Source: Flavobacteriales bacterium (GTDB lineage: Bacteria > Bacteroidota > Bacteroidia > Flavobacteriales > JANQLC01). From it: 59,937 nucleotides of DNA. The translations under genes were made by a program, and so were the position numbers. Positions 27,442 through 35,708 of the stretch are shown one piece after another. The stretch lies in assembly GCA_028280815.1 (NCBI GenBank), contig JANQLC010000042.1, positions 1 through 59,937 on the forward strand. Reading direction: 5' to 3'. Numbering within the stretch: position 1 is the first letter of the stretch; each line of letters opens with the position of its first letter. The notes under the pieces were generated by a model. It saw nothing but the letters and a program-made list of their open reading frames with translations. It was not told where the DNA came from and made no database searches.

Positions 27442-28691
27442 CTCGGCTTTTCCTCGACGGGCTCCAAACCGAACACCGCATTGAACAGGGCAATGCTGTC
27501 ATCTGAATCCAGCGGTGCGCGCTTGAGGTGGTTGGCGTACTGGGCCGTGATCTTATCGATCAAACGCGAAGAGACCAAATCGGCTTGCGCCCAATCGAAG
27601 TTTTCCGCCTTCTTGCTCTGGAAAGCCAATTCGGCTGCCTGTATCTCCGCCAACTTATCCTTAAAAGAAGCGATGGCAGGTGCCCATTTCCGAATCTGAA
27701 TCCAGCTCACGAACTCGGCTTCAAAATGGGCTTGGATGCGCTCGGCTAAGGGGACCTGGGATTTCCTTTCCGCGAGGGTCTTATCGATCTCATCGGACAG
27801 CTGATCGATGTGGAGCAAGCGCAGGTTTGGCAGCTGTGCGACTTCTGGCGCTACGTTGCGCGGCATGGATAGGTCCAATATCAGCAGGGGTTTATCCGCG
27901 GGCAGCTGATCCGCCGAGACAGTCGGTTCCCGCGCACCGGTAGCAACCACCACCACATCGGATTGGGCGAGGGCTGCATCCAAATCCGCGTAATCCTCGA
28001 CCTCAACCGGGTGGTGCGCAGCGATCGCCTCAGCGCTTTGTCGCGTTCGATTGATCAGCGTAACAGCGGCTTGGGGTACGTGCTTCAACAGATTTTCACA
28101 CGTATGACTGCCGATTTTACCCGTCCCGAAAAGCAAGATGCGCTTGGCTTGACAATCGTCGAAGCACTGCAAAATGTGGCGGGTTGCCGCAAAGGCCAGG
28201 GAGGCGGAACCACTGCTCAAGCGGGTCTCATTCTTGATGCGCTTACTCGCCTGGATCACCGTATTGACCAAGCGCTCTAAAAAGGCGTCGACTAGGTCCT
28301 TGGATTTCGATAGCCTAAAAGACCCCTTGAGCTGACCGATGATTTCAAAGTCGCCCAAGATCTGACTGTCCAAACCGCTTCCCACGCGAAACAAATGGTG
28401 TATGGCTTCCCGACCCTTGGCGATGTGCGCCACCCGCTCGAACAGCTCGAGAGAGCCGTTGGAATACTGGCAGAGGTACTTGACCAACACATAGGGATGC
28501 GCAGCAAAGCCATAGATTTCAGTCCGGTTGCACGTACTCAAGACCAAGGCACTGGCCACACCGTCTCGTTTCATCTCGTCGAGAAGCGCCTGCTGGCTTT
28601 CTTTGGTCAAGCTGAATCGCCCCCGCATATCTACATCTGCTTTGTGAAAGCTGACACCTATAACATAGAAATTTTTTCCCGACTGCGCCAC
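27438..28691 (-). CDS. hemA: Glutamyl-tRNA reductase
   Basis: HemA reduces glutamyl-tRNA to glutamate-1-semialdehyde, the committed and usually regulated step of C5-pathway heme synthesis. The 417-residue protein has the catalytic Cys in VLSTCNRTEIYGF near residue 52, the VGSGLDSQILGDFEI substrate block, the NADPH domain ILLFGTGKIGSHTCENL near 180, and a C-terminal dimerisation helix. It heads hemA-hemC and is divergent from an AraC regulator gene with 143 bases between. That intergenic region is A/T-rich with many short runs and is the obvious place for control. Confidence 0.96.
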   Translation of the reverse strand: MAQSGKNFYVIGVSFHKADVDMRGRFSLTKESQQALLDEMKRDGVASALVLSTCNRTEIYGFAAHPYVLVKYLCQYSNGSLELFERVAHIAKGREAIHHLFRVGSGLDSQILGDFEIIGQLKGSFRLSKSKDLVDAFLERLVNTVIQASKRIKNETRLSSGSASLAFAATRHILQCFDDCQAKRILLFGTGKIGSHTCENLLKHVPQAAVTLINRTRQSAEAIAAHHPVEVEDYADLDAALAQSDVVVVATGAREPTVSADQLPADKPLLILDLSMPRNVAPEVAQLPNLRLLHIDQLSDEIDKTLAERKSQVPLAERIQAHFEAEFVSWIQIRKWAPAIASFKDKLAEIQAAELAFQSKKAENFDWAQADLVSSRLIDKITAQYANHLKRAPLDSDDSIALFNAVFGLEPVEEKPR

Positions 28692-28834
28692 TATGCCAAG
28701 GCTTAAAATTCGGACAAAAGTAAGCGCATTCCAATCGGAAAAATACCCGTAGCTGTATTAAAAATAACGCAAAACGAAAATTCGGCTCAGTTTAGAATTA
28801 TTATAAACAAAAATGCGCATAAATTTGCTGCTCT

Positions 28835-29785
28835 ATGAATAAAATCGCGTGGCTTAACATGGTCGCCCGAAGGGCAAAAGCTAAGAAACAAATGATTTTT
28901 ACGGAATTCAACGTCAAAAATACCGCTAAAAGAAGCATATGGGTAAGCGATTCCACATCCTGCTTTTCACTCGAGAATAACCGAGGCCATACCACAGCGG
29001 TTGAGCAGTCGGTCTGCCGGGATTCCATCCTATTTTTCTTCGCTATAGAAGGGGGGTGCGAGCTCTCATTCAAGGGCGGGAGCCAGCCGCGTGCACTGCT
29101 GCAAAATCACTCGCTTTTTCTATACGATCCACTGCAAGACAAGCCTATACATATAAAACTCAAGCCGGTCGCCCAGGTTTTCGTGATTCGCACCCAAATC
29201 GATGAATTTCACCGGCTTTTCGGTGCGGAAGACATTTCTTTCCTAGGCGCTGAAAATGAGAAAAGGAAATATGACATCGAGAGAGAAATGAGTCCGAGCA
29301 TGGCGGTGGTGCTATCACAGTTGGCGCATTGCGATTTGCATTCGGGCTTAAAACCCCTCTACGCCAAGGCCAAAGTCTATGAGTTATTCTGCCTTTATTT
29401 TCAATCTTCACGAGAGAGAGCCGAAGAGAGTTGCCCCTTCTTACTCGATTCGGAAAACGTGTGTAAAATTCGCAAAGCCAAAAGCATTCTCATCGAGAGC
29501 ATGGCTGATCCGCCGCGTTTAAAATCCCTGGCCCAGCGAGTGGGGTTAAACGAGTACCGCTTAAAAGTGGGCTTTAAAAACATCTATGGGAAAACCGTTT
29601 GTGGCTTTCTCATGAATTACAAAATGGAGTATGCGCGCAAGCTGATCGAAGGGGGAAGGATTCAAATCAAAGCCATAGCGTATAGCCTGGGATATGAAAA
29701 CCCGAGCCATTTCATCACTGCGTTCAAGAAGAAGTACGGCGTAACGCCAAAAAAGTATGCCAACGCGAAAATGGGGGGCATATGA
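28835..29785 (+). CDS. AraC family transcriptional regulator, heme-operon linked
   Basis: A 316-residue protein with an unassigned N-terminal sensing domain (about 1-205) and a C-terminal AraC double helix-turn-helix: LKSLAQRVGLNEYRLKVGF (about 228-246) and IKAIAYSLGYENPSHFITAF (about 272-291), followed by KKKYGVTPKKY. It overlaps hemH by four bases (ATGA) and faces hemA across 143 bases. Its place between the two arms of the heme cluster suggests that it controls hemA-hemC, itself and hemH in response to iron, heme or a porphyrin. The DNA-binding call is firm; the signal is inference. An AraC gene beside hemA is, to my knowledge, recurrent in Bacteroidota. Confidence 0.9.
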   Translation: MNKIAWLNMVARRAKAKKQMIFTEFNVKNTAKRSIWVSDSTSCFSLENNRGHTTAVEQSVCRDSILFFFAIEGGCELSFKGGSQPRALLQNHSLFLYDPLQDKPIHIKLKPVAQVFVIRTQIDEFHRLFGAEDISFLGAENEKRKYDIEREMSPSMAVVLSQLAHCDLHSGLKPLYAKAKVYELFCLYFQSSRERAEESCPFLLDSENVCKIRKAKSILIESMADPPRLKSLAQRVGLNEYRLKVGFKNIYGKTVCGFLMNYKMEYARKLIEGGRIQIKAIAYSLGYENPSHFITAFKKKYGVTPKKYANAKMGGI

Positions 29786-30816
29786 AAAAGGGACTCTTGC
29801 TCGTGAATTTGGGTTCGCCCGATTCCACGGCGCCCAAAGACGTTAAGAGATACCTAGGCGAATTTTTGATGGATCCCTACGTCATCGACTATCCCTATTG
29901 GCTCCGCGCGCTTATCGTGCGGGGCATCATCTTGCGCACCCGACCGAAAAAGTCAGCTGAAGCATACCAAAAGATATGGTGGGCGTCGGGCTCGCCGCTC
30001 ATCGTCATCTCAAAGCGACTAACGGAGAGCGTACGCCGCAAAGTGACCATTCCCGTCGCGCTGAGCATGCGTTACGGCTCCCCCTCTATAGCAGCTGGAT
30101 TGCGCGAACTGGTCGACCAGGGTGTGACAGACGTGCAGCTCGCACCCCTGTACCCCCAATACGCCATGAGTACGACAAAAACCGTAATGGAAAAGGCAAA
30201 GGGGGTTCGAGATGCGCACTTCAAAGGTGTGAAGCTGGATTTTTTGCCCCCTTTCTACGAGCAAGCCGCATACATTAAAATCCTGGCTGAAAGCCTAAAG
30301 CCTTATATCCAAGCCGAATTTGATCGGCTGCTGTTCTCCTACCACGGCATCCCTAAACGCCACATCCGGAAGACCGATCCCACCCGATCGCATTGTCAAA
30401 TCGATGCGAGCTGTTGCACCACGCCTTCTCCAGCCCATCGATACTGCTATAGACACCAGTGCTTGGAAACCACGCATCTCATAAAAGAGCACTTAAAACT
30501 GCCGGATGAAAAGGTGATGACCACTTTTCAATCCCGATTGGGACCCGAGCCCTGGCTGAGGCCCTACACCGATGAGCTGATTCGAAGGCTGCCCGACCAG
30601 GGGGTAAAAAAACTGCTGGTCGTCACCCCATCCTTTGTCTCCGATTGTTTGGAAACCCTCGAAGAGATCGGCATGGCGGGCAGGGATACCTTCTTGGCAC
30701 ACGGGGGGGAGCGTTATCAGGCCATCCCCTGTTTGAACGATGGTGAGCCGTGGGCTGCCCTATTGGCGAGCTGGGCGACAGCCTGGGTCGATCACACAGA
30801 CGCGATGCGCTCATGA
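29782..30816 (+). CDS. hemH: Ferrochelatase
   Basis: HemH inserts ferrous iron into protoporphyrin IX (or iron into coproporphyrin in the alternative route). The 344-residue protein begins KKGLLLVNLGSPDSTAPKDV, has the catalytic His in LLFSYHGIPKRHIRK near residue 186, FQSRLGPEPWLRPYTDE near 248 and the late VVTPSFVSDCLETLEEI. The stretch CQIDASCC-TTP near 210 holds three Cys, of which some may be structural. It overlaps the araC stop (ATGA) and the next gene (ATGA), so araC, hemH and the MATE gene form one coupled unit. Confidence 0.96.
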   Translation: MKKGLLLVNLGSPDSTAPKDVKRYLGEFLMDPYVIDYPYWLRALIVRGIILRTRPKKSAEAYQKIWWASGSPLIVISKRLTESVRRKVTIPVALSMRYGSPSIAAGLRELVDQGVTDVQLAPLYPQYAMSTTKTVMEKAKGVRDAHFKGVKLDFLPPFYEQAAYIKILAESLKPYIQAEFDRLLFSYHGIPKRHIRKTDPTRSHCQIDASCCTTPSPAHRYCYRHQCLETTHLIKEHLKLPDEKVMTTFQSRLGPEPWLRPYTDELIRRLPDQGVKKLLVVTPSFVSDCLETLEEIGMAGRDTFLAHGGERYQAIPCLNDGEPWAALLASWATAWVDHTDAMRS

Positions 30817-32153
30817 GTCGCGTTAAAACAGATCAACTGGGAACTGGTCGAATCGGATACTTGCTCATCAAACAGTCCATTCCCGCCTCTATCGGATTCC
30901 TAGCGATGTCTCTAAATATGGTGATCGATACCATTTTCCTAGGTCAATGGATCGGCCCCTTAGGCATTGCAGCCGTCACGATCGTCTTACCCATCATATT
31001 TTTGATGTCCTCGATTGGAATGGCCATCGGCGTCGGCGGCAGCGCTATCATTTCGCTTGCCCTCGGTATGGGCGACTTAAAAAAAGCCCGTGAGATCTTT
31101 GGCAATCAAATATGCATCACCGCTGCTTTGGTCGGCTCCTTGGCCTTGGTCAGCGTTTTCTTTAAGGCGGAAGTGCTGTGGCTCTTTGGGGCAGCGGGGC
31201 GCATCACCGCAGCGGCGGACACCTACTTTAGCATCGTGCTAATCGGCGTGCCGTTCTTGGCTTTTGCTATGGTGAGCAACCGGGTTATCCGCGCAGAGGG
31301 AAATGCTGGGATGTCTATGGTGGTCATGCTCGCGGGCTCTATCTTAAACCTGGTGTTAGACGTGGTCTTCATCAAATTTTTCCATTGGGGTATCGCAGGG
31401 GCTGCCTGGGCGACTTGCCTTTCCTATTTCAGCTTAATGTCCTGCATCCTCTATTACTTTTTGAGCGGACAAAGCACCATCAAAATCACATGGCAGTGCT
31501 TGCGATTCAGACGAAAAGTCACGGGTGAAATCGCATCCCTGGGATCGGTAACCCTGGCTCAACAAGCTGCGGTCGGCGTGCTCGCCATCGCGGCGAACAA
31601 CATCATGTATCAATATGGGGGGGAAACCGCATTGAACATCTATGGGATCATCAACCGCTTACTGTTGTTTATCGCCTTTCCGATCATAGGTATTACACAA
31701 GGGGTTTTGCCAATCATAGGCTACAACTACGGCGCTGAAAAGTACAATCGGGTCAGACAGAGCATTCAAAAAGCCATTCTTTACAGTGCGGTTTTGTCTT
31801 GCTTCATCTGGGTGATTATTATGTGTTTTCCCGAGCTGTTGGTTCGCATATTTACCACCGACCGACAAATCACTGAACAGGCTCCCTATGCCTTGCGCCG
31901 GACTTTTGCAATGATTCCAATCATCTGCGTCGAAATGATCGGATCGGCTTACTTTCAAGCCATCGGAAAAGCGATTAAGGCGCTTCTATTAGCCTCACTG
32001 AGACAGGGCCTTTTCCTAATCCCACTGATCTTATTTTTACCCAAAATCTCAGGTATCAAAGGGGTTTGGTATGCTTTTCCCATGGCTGATCTGACCGCTT
32101 CTCTCGTGGTTGGCCTATTCTTATACGTAGAGATTCGGAAACGACTGAACTGA
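30813..32153 (+). CDS. MATE family efflux transporter, inside the heme operon
   Basis: A 446-residue polytopic protein with about twelve hydrophobic helices and two MatE halves. LGTGRIGYLLIKQSIPASIGFLA and the block MVIDTIFLGQWIGPLGIAAV mark the first half; GITQGVLPIIGYNYGAEKY marks the second. MATE proteins export cationic drugs and metabolites using a sodium or proton gradient. I chose ATG 30813 (MSRVKTDQLG), which overlaps the hemH stop by ATGA; the longer frame would run deep into hemH. hemJ starts at its stop. The embedding between hemH and hemJ suggests a porphyrin, heme or related substrate, which is inference. A run of seven G lies at 31617-31623. Confidence 0.9.
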   Translation: MSRVKTDQLGTGRIGYLLIKQSIPASIGFLAMSLNMVIDTIFLGQWIGPLGIAAVTIVLPIIFLMSSIGMAIGVGGSAIISLALGMGDLKKAREIFGNQICITAALVGSLALVSVFFKAEVLWLFGAAGRITAAADTYFSIVLIGVPFLAFAMVSNRVIRAEGNAGMSMVVMLAGSILNLVLDVVFIKFFHWGIAGAAWATCLSYFSLMSCILYYFLSGQSTIKITWQCLRFRRKVTGEIASLGSVTLAQQAAVGVLAIAANNIMYQYGGETALNIYGIINRLLLFIAFPIIGITQGVLPIIGYNYGAEKYNRVRQSIQKAILYSAVLSCFIWVIIMCFPELLVRIFTTDRQITEQAPYALRRTFAMIPIICVEMIGSAYFQAIGKAIKALLLASLRQGLFLIPLILFLPKISGIKGVWYAFPMADLTASLVVGLFLYVEIRKRLN

Positions 32154-32692
32154 TGTACCTCTATTTAAAAGCCTTACACATCGTCTTTGTCACGACCTGG
32201 TTTGCCGGGCTCTTTTACATCGTCCGGCTGTTTATCTATCATGCCGAAGCGGCGCACAAACCAGCGGAGATCAAACGCGTCTTGCAAGCCCAATACAAGT
32301 TGATGGAGCGCCGGCTTTGGTATATCATTACCTGGCCCTCTGCCATTCTAACCATCGGCTTTGCCCTAGGCCTACTCATCATCCAACCGGCCTGGCTGCA
32401 ACAACCGTGGATGCGCATCAAGTTAGCGCTCGTCCTCCTCTTGCTGGGATACCACTACCGCTGCCACCGAATGTTTTTGAAGCTGCAAAGAGACCGGGCA
32501 AACTTCAAGCCCAACCGGTTGCGGATCTGGAATGAAATAGCGACATTGCTGCTCTTTGCCATCGTCTTTCTCGCGGTTTTAAAAAGTACCTCAGGCTGGG
32601 TTCGGGACCTAGCCGGCCTGACGCTGTTGGGGATTGCGCTGATGCTCGGCATCCAGGCCTATAAGCGTTTCAGGAAGCGTCACGAGCGATGA
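32153..32692 (+). CDS. hemJ: Protoporphyrinogen oxidase HemJ (UPF0093 family)
   Basis: HemJ oxidises protoporphyrinogen IX to protoporphyrin IX, the step before ferrochelatase, and is an integral membrane protein. The 179-residue sequence has four or more helices and the conserved His and Lys-Arg positions: LKALHIVFVTTWFAGLFYIVRLF with the early His and Arg, QYKLMERRLWYIITWPS and RIKLALVLLLLGYHYRCH. The stop of the MATE gene overlaps its ATG (TGATG). The annotation as HemJ rather than another CopD-like protein is supported by its position in a heme operon that lacks hemG and hemY. It closes the operon. Confidence 0.9.
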   Translation: MYLYLKALHIVFVTTWFAGLFYIVRLFIYHAEAAHKPAEIKRVLQAQYKLMERRLWYIITWPSAILTIGFALGLLIIQPAWLQQPWMRIKLALVLLLLGYHYRCHRMFLKLQRDRANFKPNRLRIWNEIATLLLFAIVFLAVLKSTSGWVRDLAGLTLLGIALMLGIQAYKRFRKRHER

Positions 32693-32705
32693 GCTCAAAT
32701 ATGCC

Positions 32706-32713
32706 TACTTTTG
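32706..32713 (+). promoter_or_regulatory. -7 promoter box of the DUF3078 gene
   Basis: TACTTTTG is a full match to TAnnTTTG, 25 bases before the ATG at 32739, so the gene is probably transcribed separately from the heme operon that ends 14 bases earlier. Confidence 0.5.
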
Positions 32714-32738
32714 AAAAAATCACAAAAATTGATTCATC

Positions 32739-33659
32739 ATGAAAAATCCTTTGGGCTTATTTTTTGTCCTGTGCTTTTGTGAGTTAGGCCTAGCTCAGGT
32801 TTCAGAACGAACGGTGGCAGACTCCCTAGGCAAAAACTGCCCCAAAAAGTGGACGCTCACCGGTAAGCAGCACGTCCTGTTTGGCCAAACCTCTTTTAGC
32901 AACTGGGCTGCTGGCGGCGATAACTCGGCAGCGGTCTCCGCTCGCACGGACTACCGCCTCGATTACAGGAAGGAAAAACACAGGTGGGACAACGAGCTCA
33001 TCCTCGCTTACGGCCTCAGAAAGGCAGGCGATGAAGGCAAGCGGAAAACCGACGATGAACTGCATTTCTTGTTGAAATACAATTGTCGGTACAGCCAAAA
33101 TTGGTCGGTGGGTGGGGCCTTAGATTTTCAAACACAGTTTGACAAAGGCTACGATTACGATGTGAGCGATACCGATTACCTATCCAAGTTTATGGCGCCC
33201 GGTTACCTGACGACAGGCCCTGCGATCGACTACAGCCCAAGCGATGATTTCTATGTGAGCCTGAGGCCGGCTGCGCTGAAATTTAACTTTGTCTTAGACG
33301 ATAAGCTATCCGACCGAGGCGACTACGGCGTTGATCCAGGCAAGGCGGTCTTTACCCAGCTCGGGGGAAACATCGATACATACTACCGCTTGGAGCTGTT
33401 GAAGAACGTATCGATGGAAAACCGCCTCTCCCTCTATGCGAATTATCTAAAAAACTTTGGCAACATAGATGTGAATTACGAGACGGTCATCGACATGCGC
33501 ATCAACCGATATCTATCCGAGGAGTTTACCCTAGGGCTGATGTATGATGAGGATTCCCAAATCGCAATCGGGGAACGCAGCGGTGAACCGATTTACGGTA
33601 AGCGCTTACAGCTGAAACAAACCCTGGGAATCGGACTGACCTATGCATTCACGCGCTAA
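32739..33659 (+). CDS. DUF3078 protein, predicted outer-membrane beta-barrel
   Basis: A 306-residue exported protein with a signal peptide (residues 1-19, ending GLAQ). It then shows the DUF3078 pattern: WTLTGKQHVLFGQTSFSNWAAGGDNS near residue 40, followed by alternating strands of aromatic and polar residues (YRLDYRKEKHRWDNELILAY, and similar) to the end. The last residues LGIGLTYAFTR form a typical terminal strand. The family is restricted to Bacteroidota and its role is unknown; an outer-membrane barrel is inferred from the strand pattern. Neighbours give no clue beyond the separate promoter. Confidence 0.88.
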   Translation: MKNPLGLFFVLCFCELGLAQVSERTVADSLGKNCPKKWTLTGKQHVLFGQTSFSNWAAGGDNSAAVSARTDYRLDYRKEKHRWDNELILAYGLRKAGDEGKRKTDDELHFLLKYNCRYSQNWSVGGALDFQTQFDKGYDYDVSDTDYLSKFMAPGYLTTGPAIDYSPSDDFYVSLRPAALKFNFVLDDKLSDRGDYGVDPGKAVFTQLGGNIDTYYRLELLKNVSMENRLSLYANYLKNFGNIDVNYETVIDMRINRYLSEEFTLGLMYDEDSQIAIGERSGEPIYGKRLQLKQTLGIGLTYAFTR

Positions 33660-33769
33660 AGCGGTTGCTACCTCTTGACGAAAACCCTTAAAAACCCAAA
33701 TGACGTCGAGCATTTCGGCTGTGGACTACCCCCGCTTTCGCGGCAGCCCCTTCTCTTTGCGCCCGCTGA

Positions 33770-33786
33770 GGCATAGCTGCTATGCC
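33770..33786. terminator. Possible bidirectional terminator hairpin between DUF3078 and phoD
   Basis: GGCATAGC-t-GCTATGCC is a perfect inverted repeat at the meeting point of two convergent genes; it overlaps the phoD stop codon. There is no T-run on either side, so it is at best an atypical terminator. Confidence 0.3.
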
Positions 33787-35513
33787 CCATAGCGCATCTC
33801 TTTTTCCACAGCCGTATGATAGCTTTTGCCAAATACGGTATCGACAAAAACGTATGCTGAATCGACCCGAGAATGGGTGAAATTCACCTGTAAAAACCCC
33901 CGCTTGGAAGCGTTTGAGTACACCAAATCATCGATCAGCACTCGAATAGCCCGCTCAAAATCTCGGATTTCACCTCCCCCATTGAAAAGGGATTCCATTC
34001 CGGGGGAACTGATGGAAGTCGTAGCGAATTCCTTACCTACTTCCATTCCGCTATCGGTAACCAAGCGGTTACACCAAGCGTTGTGGCTGTCTCCCGATAG
34101 ACAAATCAGGTTTTTGGCCGAGCAAGCCTTCAACAATTCCTCTCGCTCTGCCGGATAGCCATCCCAGGCATCTAAGTTGTAAGGGACGACCTTTTCTGTT
34201 CCGGCAATCTCCTCGGGGGTTAAACTGAGGTCTCCGCTTTTTATCCGCATTTTGATATGCGCCAATTCCTCGATCAATTGAAGAAACGAAGTGCGGGCTT
34301 CGTCGGAAACCCCTCCTTTTTTGTGGCCCTCTTTGTATAATCGATGCAGGCGCGACAACAGTTTCACGGGAATCAACATTTTTCCCATGAGCACTTGGTT
34401 GCCCAAAACCTGCCACCGCGCCGAATCGGTGTGCAGTTCATCGAGCAGCCACTCCTTTTGCGTTGCGCCTAGCATGGTTCTCCTGGGATTAAATAGGTCC
34501 CTTTGAAAAGAAGCACTGTCAAAATGACCTTGCGCATCGAAATAATCGGCATAACCCAATTGTTTGTCCCGCCCGATTAAGCGCGTATCCAGCATGATCA
34601 AGTTGACCAAATCACCAATGCGCAGGCTCCTGTATATTTTATCGCAGTCTGCCGTCCTGATGGGAATGTACTCGCTGTAAGCCCGGATGGCCGCTCGCTT
34701 CCTCGTCTCGAAATCCCCTTCCGACGGTTGGTGGTTTTCCGCCCCATCCTTGTAGGTGTTATTCGCTATTTCGTGATCATCCCAAACACAGATAAAGGGC
34801 TTTTTCTGATGAACGTACTTCAAATCGGGATCGGATCGGTATTGCTTATACCGCGTTCTGTAATCCGTCAAAGACAACAATTCGTGCGAAGGATTGGGCA
34901 TTCGGTTGAGTGCCGAGGTATGCGCATTGGTGCCGTACTGTTCGGCTCCGTATTCATAGATGTAGTCCCCGAGATGGAGCACGACATCCGCCTCCGATTC
35001 GGCTATGGCACGATATGCGTTAAAAAGCCCTGCTGGGTAATTTGAACAACAACAAACCGCGAGCGACAACGCATCGGGATTTTTGGGAAAGGTAAGGGTC
35101 TCTCCCATTGGGGAGACGGTTTTGTCCCCCAACTGCACAAACCGATAATATAATTTTTGGCCCGCCTCCAGTTCTTTTAGCTCAACGGCTACTGTGTAAT
35201 CCCGGGCGCTGTCCGTGGTTGCCGTCCCCGATCTGACCACATTTTCAAATCCCGGATCCGCGGCGACTTGCCAAGCGATGGAGACCAAAGGTCGATGGGT
35301 GGTATATCTCGTCCAAATGGTCACTTGTGAATCAGTGGGGTCAAAACTCGCTACACCCTGATCAAAAAGAGCCGCTTCGAGTTCATCCGGAATGGATTCA
35401 GAAGCCCGGAGAGAATCTCGGCGAAAACTGATGCAATTAGCGGTTAAAATAGCGCCGCCCGTGGCGAGCAACCCCCTGTGGATAAAATCTCTTCGCGAAG
35501 TGTTTCCCTTCAT
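33780..35513 (-). CDS. phoD: PhoD-family alkaline phosphatase, Tat-exported
   Basis: A 577-residue PhoD-like metallophosphatase. The N-terminus SRRDFIHRGLLATGGAIL is a twin-arginine signal. An N-terminal Ig-like domain (about 55-140) leads to the catalytic domain, with metal-ligand blocks LHLGDYIYEYGAE, IWDDHEIANNTYKDGAEN-like (CVWDDHEIANNTY) and CLSGDSHNAWCNR near the C-terminus. PhoD enzymes hydrolyse phosphomonoesters and diesters outside the cytoplasm. I chose ATG 35513 since it gives a compact Tat signal; the frame reaches 35531. It is divergent from a TonB receptor, which suggests joint uptake and cleavage of an organophosphate. No pho-box was identified. Confidence 0.9.
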   Translation of the reverse strand: MKGNTSRRDFIHRGLLATGGAILTANCISFRRDSLRASESIPDELEAALFDQGVASFDPTDSQVTIWTRYTTHRPLVSIAWQVAADPGFENVVRSGTATTDSARDYTVAVELKELEAGQKLYYRFVQLGDKTVSPMGETLTFPKNPDALSLAVCCCSNYPAGLFNAYRAIAESEADVVLHLGDYIYEYGAEQYGTNAHTSALNRMPNPSHELLSLTDYRTRYKQYRSDPDLKYVHQKKPFICVWDDHEIANNTYKDGAENHQPSEGDFETRKRAAIRAYSEYIPIRTADCDKIYRSLRIGDLVNLIMLDTRLIGRDKQLGYADYFDAQGHFDSASFQRDLFNPRRTMLGATQKEWLLDELHTDSARWQVLGNQVLMGKMLIPVKLLSRLHRLYKEGHKKGGVSDEARTSFLQLIEELAHIKMRIKSGDLSLTPEEIAGTEKVVPYNLDAWDGYPAEREELLKACSAKNLICLSGDSHNAWCNRLVTDSGMEVGKEFATTSISSPGMESLFNGGGEIRDFERAIRVLIDDLVYSNASKRGFLQVNFTHSRVDSAYVFVDTVFGKSYHTAVEKEMRYGA

Positions 35514-35708
35514 CTGTAAGGCAGATAACAACTGTGCAATTATAGCGTTTCTTCATGGAAGGCCATTTGACAAGGGATTAAACTTAGGTTATTTCTACAG
35601 GCCCAAATATAAAATTAACATTAAAAATCATTTCAAATCACGTCCTGTATTGACCTTTGAAGAAACTTCTCATTCCTTTGTAGCCATGAAACCGGATCTT
35701 TTGTAACC

